A DNA stretch of 64,000 nt from Sulfurimonas sp. (lineage in GTDB: Bacteria; Campylobacterota; Campylobacteria; Campylobacterales; Sulfurimonadaceae). Below are positions 16,470-24,695 of this stretch, piece by piece (position 1 is the first letter of the stretch; each line of letters begins with the position of its first letter). The stretch is from the NCBI RefSeq assembly GCF_028714655.1, contig NZ_JAQTLY010000012.1:1-64000 (forward strand), read 5' to 3'. A program made the position numbers and the translations under genes. Under the pieces are notes generated by a model. It searched no databases, was not told where the DNA came from, and worked only from the letters and a program-made list of their open reading frames with translations.

Positions 16470-19400
16470 ACTCCCAATCATCCAAAGTAAATATTTTTAC
16501 TTCATTTATCTCCGGTTCAACATTTTTCTTATCTCTTTTTCTTAACTGCTCTTCATATTTTAGCTCCAGCCCGTTACTTGTCATAACAAAACCGTCTACC
16601 CTGATTTTACCGTCATGTATCTCTTTGTGATGTTCCCTGCAAAGCGGGATAAGATTATGTTTTGAGTCTTTATGAAAATGCCCTATAAAACCGCTGTCGT
16701 CTGCTTGTGATTTGTGGTTTATGTGGTGAACATCCTCAGCCATCGCTCCGCAAATTACGCATTTTGTAATATAAAGCTCTTTGTTGTATTTGCTTGTTTT
16801 TTTCTTTACGAGAAGTTCAAGCTCATCAAAATCTTTTGCAAGCCTTTTTCTGATTTTATTTGCTATATCTAAAAATTCACTGTCCATATGAAGCGATTTT
16901 GCAAACTCAAGCCCATAGATGCTGCTGCCGCTTCCCGCTTGAAGAACTCTGTTAAAAATAAGTTTATCCGCCGCTTCGTCATACTCGACGCTCAGGTGCA
17001 AATCTACGACATTTTTTAAAGTTCTTATCTCTCTCATGGTTGAAAGCTGATGAAGGTGCGTGGCAAAAAGAAAAATTGAGCGAAGAGCGGAGAGTTTTAT
17101 AATGGCGCTAGATACTATTGCAACGCCTGAAAGCGTCTCTGTCCCGTGGCTTATCTCATCTCCGAGTATAAGCGAGCGAACGGTTGCACGGTTAAAGATG
17201 TTTTTTAGCTCCAACATCTCTACCGCAAAAGTTGAAAGCCCTTTAGCAAGATTGTCTCTTGAAACTATCCTTGTAAAGAGCGAGTCAAAAAGAGAAAACT
17301 TCATAACGGACGCGCTTACGAAAAAACCGGCTTGTGCCATAAGTACGCTTAGACCTATACTCTTCATAAGCGATGATTTTCCGCTTGAGTTTATCCCGTA
17401 AAGCAGAACTCCGTTTATCTCATGTCCGTCATGCACGCCTACATCAAGCATAACACTCTTTGGGTGCGGCAGATCCATATATGTACGATTTCCCATTACG
17501 ATATCGTTTGGAACATAGATGCCGCTTCTGCTTTGTATCTCGATGAGGGGATGGCGAAGCTGCATAATCTGTATAAAATTTTCATCACTCTCTACATCTA
17601 CTATCATAGGTCTTGAGTGGTTGTATGACTGCGCAACTTTAGATGAGCCTACACCAACATCCAAATCCGCCACATAAGCAATAATACGGTCAAATAAAAG
17701 TGCATATCTTCTCTCGTAAACTTCTTGCAGAGCGATAAATCTATCTCTTACCAGTGAGACTATTTTACGGCGGTTTTTCATGATTCTATCGGAGAGATTA
17801 TCCGTAAAAGCGGATGTTATTTTTACGCTGTTTGTCAGTTTTTTAACCGTAAAATCCTTAAAGTCTTCATGTTTATAAAATTCCGACTCTATCATTGAAA
17901 ATCTATTTTTGCTAAGCGAGATATAGTAACCCTCTTTTTCGAGTAATCCCAGAGTTACCAAAGAGTTTGCGCTGTTTGCATTTGCACTCTCCAAAAGAAG
18001 TTCTATTTTTGCCATAATGTCTTCAAACGCAATTAAAATCGTTCTGTTCTCTTTTGCCAAAGTGTCAATCGCCTCATCGACTCCGCTCATCAAAAAATTC
18101 TCGTCAATAGTCGCATTTGTAAAACGGCGGGAGATGTCCAAATCGATACTTTTTGATATATCTCTTAAAAACTCATCCACTTCGCTCTCATGAAAAGATG
18201 TCTTTTGAATCTTATGTTTTTTAGCATAAGACATCAACTCTTTTACGCTAAGCATCGAGTCATATATATGATTTATCTCAAAAGGGTGAAGTTTTCCTAA
18301 AACAAGTCTGCGCGACAACCTCTCCAAGTCGTAAATACCGCGCATAACTTCATCGAGGTAGCGTGTATGAGAGGCGACTTTTTCTATCAAATCATATCTT
18401 CTCTCAAGCTCGACTTTATCCATAATCGGATTTAAGAGCCTCTCTTTTAAAAGCCTGCGCCCGATTGCCGTCGCACTTTTATCCAGCATCTTAAGAAGCG
18501 TAAACTCTTTTTTATCTTTTGATATTACGCCCATCTGTTCTAACGCGCTGTTTCCAAGATAGATAAAACGGCGATTGTCTATGATTTTTGGATAGTCAAG
18601 CTTTTGAATGATATGTATATCATGCTCTATGATAAAGTGGATAAGTATAGCGAGAGACTCCGTTATCATCGGATTTCTCTCCAAATCCAGATGCTCAATG
18701 GCGGAGAGAAGCGACTGAATCTGATACACTTCGCAAAAGAGTTCGTTTTGAAACTCTATTTTAGGTCTTTGGTTATTTATGCTGTAGTTGTAGTGTTCAG
18801 GAATTTCGAGATACTGCATAACATGGCGTTGGTCGTCAACACCGTCTAAAAATGTAACGACTACCTCGGATGTTTTATATGTATTTAAAAGATTAAACAC
18901 TTCATCAAGTGCATAAGCAGGGTCTTCACTCGTTCCGTGACTCTCATAAAGCCAAGTTTTTCCGGTTGTTACATCGATGGCACTGTAACCTGCCGTGTAT
19001 ATACCCCTAAATTTATCTACCAAGATAGAGACTATATAGTTGTCGTCATTATCAAGCACATAGTCAAAATTTGTTCCGGGAGAGACTATTTGAGAGATAT
19101 ATCTGCTGATTTTGGGAGGATTGCCTTTTTGTTTTACTACGATAACGGTATATTTCTGCTCTGCAATAAGGCGGCTTAAGTATCTCTCAAACGATACCGC
19201 AGGAACGCCTGCTAGAAGAGGATTTTTATCGCTGTTTTCTATAATGCTTTTATTTTTTTTGGTGAGTTGAATGTTTAAGAGTTCGGCTATCTCTTTGGCT
19301 TTGCCGATTTGTTCTTCTTCATTGTTGATTTCATAAACCTCAAAAAAAGTCCCTATCTCCATAAAAACAACAGTGTCGCTGCCGTATTTTGCCTCAAAAT

Positions 19401-19479
19401 ATCTTTGCAAATCAAAGTATGTTTGAGTTAAGAGTTTATCTTTGTTGTTCAGGATAGAATCTATATCGGATGAGCGCAT
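16468..19479 (-). CDS. MutS7-type DNA mismatch-binding ATPase fused to an HNH nuclease
   Basis: The 1003-residue protein joins a full MutS core to a C-terminal nuclease. The N terminus holds the mismatch-contact motif GTFFEVYE (about residues 43-50). The ATPase has Walker [10 protein letters not shown] and Walker [13 protein letters not shown]. Residues about 906-955 are an HNH domain: [26 protein letters not shown]. This order matches MutS7, known from Epsilonproteobacteria, some giant viruses and octocoral mitochondria, and differs from MutS1 and from Smr-tailed MutS2. The fusion suggests mismatch recognition and strand cleavage in one protein, without MutL and MutH. The ATG at 19479 lacks a clear ribosome site. 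A TATAAT lies 33-38 bases upstream. The stop codon lies at the edge of the repeat. Confidence 0.9.
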   Translation of the reverse strand: MRSSDIDSILNNKDKLLTQTYFDLQRYFEAKYGSDTVVFMEIGTFFEVYEINNEEEQIGKAKEIAELLNIQLTKKNKSIIENSDKNPLLAGVPAVSFERYLSRLIAEQKYTVIVVKQKGNPPKISRYISQIVSPGTNFDYVLDNDDNYIVSILVDKFRGIYTAGYSAIDVTTGKTWLYESHGTSEDPAYALDEVFNLLNTYKTSEVVVTFLDGVDDQRHVMQYLEIPEHYNYSINNQRPKIEFQNELFCEVYQIQSLLSAIEHLDLERNPMITESLAILIHFIIEHDIHIIQKLDYPKIIDNRRFIYLGNSALEQMGVISKDKKEFTLLKMLDKSATAIGRRLLKERLLNPIMDKVELERRYDLIEKVASHTRYLDEVMRGIYDLERLSRRLVLGKLHPFEINHIYDSMLSVKELMSYAKKHKIQKTSFHESEVDEFLRDISKSIDLDISRRFTNATIDENFLMSGVDEAIDTLAKENRTILIAFEDIMAKIELLLESANANSANSLVTLGLLEKEGYYISLSKNRFSMIESEFYKHEDFKDFTVKKLTNSVKITSAFTDNLSDRIMKNRRKIVSLVRDRFIALQEVYERRYALLFDRIIAYVADLDVGVGSSKVAQSYNHSRPMIVDVESDENFIQIMQLRHPLIEIQSRSGIYVPNDIVMGNRTYMDLPHPKSVMLDVGVHDGHEINGVLLYGINSSGKSSLMKSIGLSVLMAQAGFFVSASVMKFSLFDSLFTRIVSRDNLAKGLSTFAVEMLELKNIFNRATVRSLILGDEISHGTETLSGVAIVSSAIIKLSALRSIFLFATHLHQLSTMREIRTLKNVVDLHLSVEYDEAADKLIFNRVLQAGSGSSIYGLEFAKSLHMDSEFLDIANKIRKRLAKDFDELELLVKKKTSKYNKELYITKCVICGAMAEDVHHINHKSQADDSGFIGHFHKDSKHNLIPLCREHHKEIHDGKIRVDGFVMTSNGLELKYEEQLRKRDKKNVEPEINEVKIFTLDDWE

Positions 19480-19511
19480 TTATGACTTTTTTGTGGTTTT
19501 TTAAGGCTGAG

Positions 19512-19517
19512 ATTATA
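19512..19517 (-). promoter_or_regulatory. -10 box of mutS7
   Basis: On the reverse strand this is GCTATAATC, giving a start near 19505 and a leader of about 26 bases. No good -35 is visible. Confidence 0.5.
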
Positions 19518-19674
19518 GCATAAAGAGCATTTAGAGCCGCTCTTAATATGTAAAAATTGCAAAAATCATATATATTAACAAAAAATAGGGGCATATTAAT
19601 TGCTTTTACAATCAAACTTAGCTACAATAACCCATTTTAGGAAGTTATTGCCCAAATTTTTAAATATACTTCCT

Positions 19675-19770
19675 GCATAACTAAAAAAAATAGATTCCAA
19701 ATCAAGTTTGGAATGACGAGACTTCTGAGTTTCCGTCATCCTGAACTTGATTCAGGATCTTTGGTTTGCA
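19675..19770. repeat. Dispersed palindromic repeat ('FRHPELDSGS' type) in the 19480-19801 gap
   Basis: This copy is nearly identical to the one at 9708-9803 and fills much of the 322-base divergent gap between mutS7 and the pilus operon. It ends in TTTGGTTTGCAA, 5 bases before the -10 box of the pilus operon. The remainder of the gap, 19518-19674, is AT-rich with nothing recognisable. Confidence 0.85.
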
Positions 19771-19775
19771 AAAAG

Positions 19776-19781
19776 TATAAT
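19776..19781 (+). promoter_or_regulatory. -10 box of the pilus operon
   Basis: AAGTATAATAG lies 20 bases before the ATG at 19802, with AAGAG as ribosome site. The expected -35 position falls inside the palindromic repeat, which therefore forms the upstream half of this promoter. Confidence 0.55.
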
Positions 19782-19801
19782 AGCCAAATATAAGAGATTT
19801 T

Positions 19802-21202
19802 ATGAACCGACTCTGTGCTTTAGATATACAAGATAATTATGTAATTGCCCTGGATATAGAAAAAAAAGGTGCCGTTTACTCTCTTAGCGAACACCATATC
19901 ATAGATTTGTCGGAACTTCCGCAGCATATAAAAAATAGAAAAAATTTCTTTCTCAGTATAGACCAAGATGAAGAAGTAGACGAAAAAGTCTCTCTTGCAT
20001 CCGTTATAAAAAATGATGCCGTCATCAGGGGTTCGATTCTGCTAAAACTGGCAGAGCATGTAGATAACCGTAAATTAATGTTTAACTACTATGAGATAGC
20101 GCAAAAAGAGAAGAGCGAAAACAGCATCTATCAAGTAGACGGAGTCTATGAAAAAGAGTATTTGGACAAACTCAATTTAATTGATGATTTATCTCAAATA
20201 GAGGGTGCAACGGTAAGCAAATTTGCTCTCTTTGGTATATCTCAGGAGTGTATCAAAGCAGAGAGTTACTTCTCTGTATATACAAGCTCAAATAAAATTA
20301 CGACTATAGCCGTTCATAAAGGCGAGATAGTATATAGCCGTACAAACTCGGTGGTTGCGAAAAATGCAGAGTTAAGAATACTCAATATGGTAGCAGAAAT
20401 CAATCAGACGATTAATTATGTAAAAGGACAGTTTCGGGATATAAAATTTTCAACAATTGCCTTTAGCGGAACTATAGCCATAGACGACACGATTGCCGAG
20501 CATCTTTATCTATCCATTTCAGATATCAATATTACTATTTTGTATCCAAACACATTCGTCCGCGGCATAGAAAATGAAGATGTCCAATCGTATATAATTG
20601 CACTCGGAGCTATTTTCGTACCTAGAAAATTTCAATTTTTACCGACTTTAGTGCAGGGTATTAAGCAGTACAAACTGGCTTCGAAAATTTTATTTATTGC
20701 ATCTTTTGTACCTCTTTTAGTTCTCTCTTTTATTACTTTTGAAAAATATTTATCCTATAACGACTCGTTTGAAAAATATGAAATGCTTAAGACTGCATTG
20801 GCAAAAGTCGTTAAAAATACGCAAACACACTCTCAAGATGAGTTGCAAAAGAGTCTAAATTATCTCGAAATAATAGAAAGGCATCTTGAGTATCATCCCG
20901 TAGATCTTATCACGGTGTTAAAACCGCTTATAAAACTGCAAAAGATAGAAAATTTAGAGTGGAAGTATCAACAAAACAATCTTGAACTAAAGGCAACATT
21001 TATAAAATCTTTTGATACGCTGGAGTCTCTTTACGAATTTGAAAAAAGATTTTATAAAGAGTTTGACGATATAAATACGACTCTAAAGCACGCTTATACA
21101 AAACAGACGGATTATACTAAACTAAATTTTGCGTCTACAATAATTATAAACAATCAAAAAGAAGAGCAAAAAGCTCCTATGGCAAGAAAGAGAAGAGGAT
21201 GA
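19802..21202 (+). CDS. PilM/GspL-like assembly protein (MshI position)
   Basis: This is the first gene of the pilus operon, 466 residues. The N-terminal ~280 residues look like the actin-like cytoplasmic domain of PilM/GspL/MshI proteins, with a DIQDNYVIALDIE start. A single membrane segment lies at about 294-314, followed by a predicted coiled region and a small periplasmic domain. Such proteins link the secretion ATPase to the inner-membrane complex. The sequence match itself is weak; the call rests on architecture and on its position before PilO-like and secretin genes. The stop overlaps the next gene by 4 bases. Confidence 0.65.
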   Translation: MNRLCALDIQDNYVIALDIEKKGAVYSLSEHHIIDLSELPQHIKNRKNFFLSIDQDEEVDEKVSLASVIKNDAVIRGSILLKLAEHVDNRKLMFNYYEIAQKEKSENSIYQVDGVYEKEYLDKLNLIDDLSQIEGATVSKFALFGISQECIKAESYFSVYTSSNKITTIAVHKGEIVYSRTNSVVAKNAELRILNMVAEINQTINYVKGQFRDIKFSTIAFSGTIAIDDTIAEHLYLSISDINITILYPNTFVRGIENEDVQSYIIALGAIFVPRKFQFLPTLVQGIKQYKLASKILFIASFVPLLVLSFITFEKYLSYNDSFEKYEMLKTALAKVVKNTQTHSQDELQKSLNYLEIIERHLEYHPVDLITVLKPLIKLQKIENLEWKYQQNNLELKATFIKSFDTLESLYEFEKRFYKEFDDINTTLKHAYTKQTDYTKLNFASTIIINNQKEEQKAPMARKRRG

Positions 21203-21693
21203 AAAATATTATTATAATCACCGTAAATCTTACTCTGAGTGTTTTAATGGTTGCATTGATTTCATGGTTTGAAAATGAAAAAGTTAAGATAGACGCTTTA
21301 AACAAAAAACATCAAGAAAATACAAATAAACTGCAAAAAATATCTCAAATCAACTCTTGGCTAGAAGAGTCGATTCTTCCTGTAATTAAAATTCAGCCAA
21401 TCAAGTTTGATGATGGAGCATTAAATATAGTAAGGTTTTATGACGATAATATGCATAGATATAATCTGTCGGTAGATAAATACTTCTACAAAGAGGATGT
21501 TTCTCAAAATATTGATTTTTCATATAAGGTAGATGCTAATAGCGTAAAAAATATAAGAGAACTCGTAACATTAGAGTATGAGGGTGGATTTTTGCAATTT
21601 TTAGAGTTTAAAACGGATAAAAAAAATATAAGCGGTAAAATACAGTTAATCCAGCTATACAATGGGGAGAGTAATGCAACTATATCTAAGTAA
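21199..21693 (+). CDS. PilO/GspM-like inner-membrane protein (MshJ position)
   Basis: This 164-residue protein has one N-terminal membrane segment (about residues 4-21), a coiled stretch and a small periplasmic domain, the plan of PilO/GspM proteins. These form the alignment complex between the inner-membrane platform and the secretin. No diagnostic motif is visible, so the assignment is from topology and gene order. It overlaps its neighbours at both ends. Confidence 0.55.
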   Translation: MKNIIIITVNLTLSVLMVALISWFENEKVKIDALNKKHQENTNKLQKISQINSWLEESILPVIKIQPIKFDDGALNIVRFYDDNMHRYNLSVDKYFYKEDVSQNIDFSYKVDANSVKNIRELVTLEYEGGFLQFLEFKTDKKNISGKIQLIQLYNGESNATISK

Positions 21694-22186
21694 CAAGCAG
21701 TTGGCTATGATGATCTCTCCTTTTGTAGTAGCTTCAGGCATATATTTTTTTAATGAAGATATTGTCTCAAATGCAAGTTATCTGTTTGCAGGTTATAATG
21801 AGTACTCAAACAAAGAGTTAAGTCAAAAAGTAGATATGTATCTTAAAATAGAGGAAAAATACATACTCTATAAAGATATTAAAGAGAGAGTGCAGCAGAG
21901 AGAAAAAAATAGCGAGTGGATAGCAGAAAAGCTTTTCTATCCTCAGGAAAAGATTGTCAATGTAACTACTGATACAAAAGCGGAACAAATCATAGAAAAA
22001 GTTATAGAAAAAGAGTATAGCTATAAGCTTGAAGCTCTCTACCCTAATGATAAAGTCGCTATAATAAACGGCATTATCGTACGAGAAGGCAGCACTGTCG
22101 AGGACGCAAAAGTGGTTGAAATCAAAGATAACAGTGTCTTATTAAAAAACAAAAAAGGATTAAAATGGCTCCATTTATTTCAGTAA
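21674..22186 (+). CDS. Inner-membrane protein of the pilus operon (PilP/MshK position)
   Basis: The product is about 170 residues with an N-terminal membrane anchor and a C-terminal domain ending DNSVLLKNKKGLKWLHLFQ. That ending resembles the short beta domain of PilP/GspC/MshK proteins (NDKVAIINGIIVREGSTV...VVEIKDNSVLL), which contact the secretin. ATG 21674 follows GGGGAGAG; ATG 21662 is in frame but has no ribosome site. It overlaps the secretin gene by 22 bases. The MshK-like reading is moderately supported. Confidence 0.6.
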   Translation: MQLYLSNKQLAMMISPFVVASGIYFFNEDIVSNASYLFAGYNEYSNKELSQKVDMYLKIEEKYILYKDIKERVQQREKNSEWIAEKLFYPQEKIVNVTTDTKAEQIIEKVIEKEYSYKLEALYPNDKVAIINGIIVREGSTVEDAKVVEIKDNSVLLKNKKGLKWLHLFQ

Positions 22187-23676
22187 TTTTTGCAGTACTG
22201 TTTTTTGCGGGATGCGCAGGTCACACTGCAAAATCTGAAAAACCGGATGAAATCGGCTCGGCACAAAGAAAAAATATAAAAAGTGCAGGCAAAGAGATAG
22301 AAGATTTTAAAAATTTACCTAAAAACAGCAAAGCTCCCGCAATGGTACTGCCACCTGCATATCAGGATGTTTCTGTTTTTGACGATAAAAAAATTACATT
22401 CTCCGCTAAAGATGCAAATTTTCATAATGTCGTGCATACTATGGCGCAGCTCTCCGGTTTAAATCTTGTTATCGATAAAGATATAGATACTGCCACACCT
22501 GTTACTATATCCGTTAACGATGCCCCGCTTAAAGAAGCGCTTGATGTAGTGATGAATATTGCGGATTGTTTCTATGATTTAAGAGGAAACATACTTCATG
22601 TAAAACAGTTTGAGCAAAAGAGTTTTAGCATACCGTATGTGCACTCTACTACTTCATATACGACGGAGCTAGGCGGCGATATGCTCAGCTCCGCAAAAAG
22701 CTCTTCGGGCAGTTCAGGCAGTTCGGGCAGCGGTATAAAAGGAGAGTTTAAACTGAAATTTGACAATCCTGCAACGGTAAATGATTTTTATGAACAGTTG
22801 GAAAAAAATATAGCTTCTCTTATTAGCAAAAGCGGAAGATATACGCTAAATAAATTTAGCGGAATCTTAAATGTATATGATAAACGAAGCAATATCAATG
22901 CCATAGAGAGCGTTGTCGAAAAGATTAAAAAACAGTCAAGCAGACAAGTCCTAATAGAAGCAAAAATTTTAGAGGTAATTTTAAATGATTCTCATTCATT
23001 GGGCGTGAGTTGGGATTCTGTGGCGAATAGTGTTCTAAGAAGCGGTGATCAGTTCCAGTTTAGTCAAACTTTGGGATTAAGCGGTGCCGTTGCAGGAACT
23101 ATGAACTATACTACAAAAAATTTCTCTTCGGTTATAACTGCACTAAGCGAATCAGGAGATGTAGACACGCTCTCAAATCCTAGCATAAGCGTTTTAAGCG
23201 GACAGTCTGCTGCTATATCTTCAGGAAAATTGATTCCTTTTTGGGAAAAACAGGTGCAGACTGCTCAAGGAACCGGCGGTTCTGCTAGTACAAGCGAAGT
23301 AACATATAACCGCAGGGATGTTTTACACGGCGTAACAATGGGTGTAACGCCTACGGTTATGGATAACGGAAAGATTATGCTAAATGTAGTGCCGATAACA
23401 TCAAGCATAGAAGAAATTGTAAACTACACCGATAACGGAGCAACCGTAGCTTCGGCACCTATACTAAATATAAAAGAGGCAGGAACTGTTATCTATGCTA
23501 AAGATAACGATATGGTTCTTATCGGCGGACTTATAAATAACTCGGTATCAAAAGATAAAGAGAAAGTTCCGCTGCTTGGAGATATTCCATTGCTCGGAGG
23601 ACTCTTTACAAAATCTGCAAACAAAGATGAAAAACGAGAACTTGTTATATTGATTAGACTAAAGATTATAGAATGA
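22165..23676 (+). CDS. mshL: Outer-membrane secretin (MshL/PilQ/GspD family)
   Basis: The protein makes the outer-membrane ring through which the pilus passes. Of 503 residues, the first 16 are a lipoprotein signal ending FAG before Cys17. A small secretin-entry domain follows (FSAKDANFHNVVHTMAQLSGLNLVID), then a serine/glycine-rich link near residue 180, then the secretin core from about residue 260. The core has the family signature VPLLGDIPLLGGLF and ends RELVILIRLKIIE. Lipidation and size fit the MshL branch, but PilQ/GspD naming cannot be excluded. It overlaps both neighbours. Confidence 0.88.
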   Translation: MAPFISVIFAVLFFAGCAGHTAKSEKPDEIGSAQRKNIKSAGKEIEDFKNLPKNSKAPAMVLPPAYQDVSVFDDKKITFSAKDANFHNVVHTMAQLSGLNLVIDKDIDTATPVTISVNDAPLKEALDVVMNIADCFYDLRGNILHVKQFEQKSFSIPYVHSTTSYTTELGGDMLSSAKSSSGSSGSSGSGIKGEFKLKFDNPATVNDFYEQLEKNIASLISKSGRYTLNKFSGILNVYDKRSNINAIESVVEKIKKQSSRQVLIEAKILEVILNDSHSLGVSWDSVANSVLRSGDQFQFSQTLGLSGAVAGTMNYTTKNFSSVITALSESGDVDTLSNPSISVLSGQSAAISSGKLIPFWEKQVQTAQGTGGSASTSEVTYNRRDVLHGVTMGVTPTVMDNGKIMLNVVPITSSIEEIVNYTDNGATVASAPILNIKEAGTVIYAKDNDMVLIGGLINNSVSKDKEKVPLLGDIPLLGGLFTKSANKDEKRELVILIRLKIIE

Positions 23677-24695
23677 TAAAGTTATTAACAATATTTTGTT
23701 TTACTTTTGCTCTTTTTGCTTCCGATGCGCTTAGTGTCGGCGTGCAAAAAAAATCAGAAGAGAAAAAAGAGGAAGAGAAGAAAGTTGTCTATGCGGTACA
23801 GCTGTTTGCGGAACAAAATATTGACCTAGCCCAAATAACACTGGGTAAAATTTCTAAAAATATCAAAGATAATATTACTCTTCATAAAATCGGGAACTAT
23901 ATAGTCGGTCGTTATGGTCAAAGTGAATCTTACACTCAAACCAAAGCAGATTTGCAAAAAGCTTATGAAGCCGGTTATAAAAACTCCTATATCATAACTT
24001 CAACAAATTTGGATATGAAAAACAATTTAGTATCAGGTGAAATCAAAGAACAAGAAAAACAAATTCCTAAAGTTGAAATTAAAGAGCAAGAGAAAAAAAC
24101 TCCAAAAGCTGAAAAAAACGGCAATTCCAAGATATCAAAATCCGAAAAGTCAAATATTCTCTTAAAGGCTCAAAACGCTTATGAAAAAGGCGATGAAAAC
24201 GAGGCAATGATCTACTACGAGATGCTTCTTGCAACCGGAGAGAAAAGTCAAAAAATTAAGAACAATCTATGCTACTTATACGGAAAACGGGGTGCATGGC
24301 TTCAAGCAAAGGAGATTATAGATGCCGAACAATTTAACGGTAAATTGGTTTATGCTTATGCCTACGGAGCGGTACTTGGCAATCAGGAAAATTACTACGG
24401 CGATCTCTCAGAGTACATAATGGTTGATAAAAGCGGTCGCTTGATGCTTCTTAGCGGATACTACTTTGAAAAAAGAGAAGATATGCAAAGAGCAGCCTCT
24501 TTTTATAAAATAGCGTATGAAAAAAACCCATCAGATCTCTACAACATTTTTGCTTACGCCCGCATACTAGATATGCAGCAAAACAGAGAGGCTTTGACTT
24601 TTTACAAAAAAATCTTAAGCAAGATTGATGCTTCTCATCCGCTGCATATTGCGGTAAACGAGAGGATAAAAGAACTGGAGGGCATAAATGGGTAG
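23673..24695 (+). CDS. TPR-repeat protein of the pilus operon (MshN position)
   Basis: The 340-residue product has an N-terminal signal-like hydrophobic stretch (about residues 1-16), a lysine/glutamate-rich linker, and helical tetratricopeptide-like repeats from about residue 160 (AQNAYEKGDENEAMIYYEMLLATGE; AASFYKIAYEKNPSDLYN). MshN proteins in MSHA loci have this plan and sit at the same place after the secretin. Function in assembly is inferred only. It overlaps the next gene by 8 bases. Confidence 0.6.
   Translation: MIKLLTIFCFTFALFASDALSVGVQKKSEEKKEEEKKVVYAVQLFAEQNIDLAQITLGKISKNIKDNITLHKIGNYIVGRYGQSESYTQTKADLQKAYEAGYKNSYIITSTNLDMKNNLVSGEIKEQEKQIPKVEIKEQEKKTPKAEKNGNSKISKSEKSNILLKAQNAYEKGDENEAMIYYEMLLATGEKSQKIKNNLCYLYGKRGAWLQAKEIIDAEQFNGKLVYAYAYGAVLGNQENYYGDLSEYIMVDKSGRLMLLSGYYFEKREDMQRAASFYKIAYEKNPSDLYNIFAYARILDMQQNREALTFYKKILSKIDASHPLHIAVNERIKELEGING

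Noticed and set aside
16223-16630. Small frames on both strands giving [10 protein letters not shown]-like peptides
   Set aside because: They are translations of the dispersed repeat and of the mutS7 3' end.
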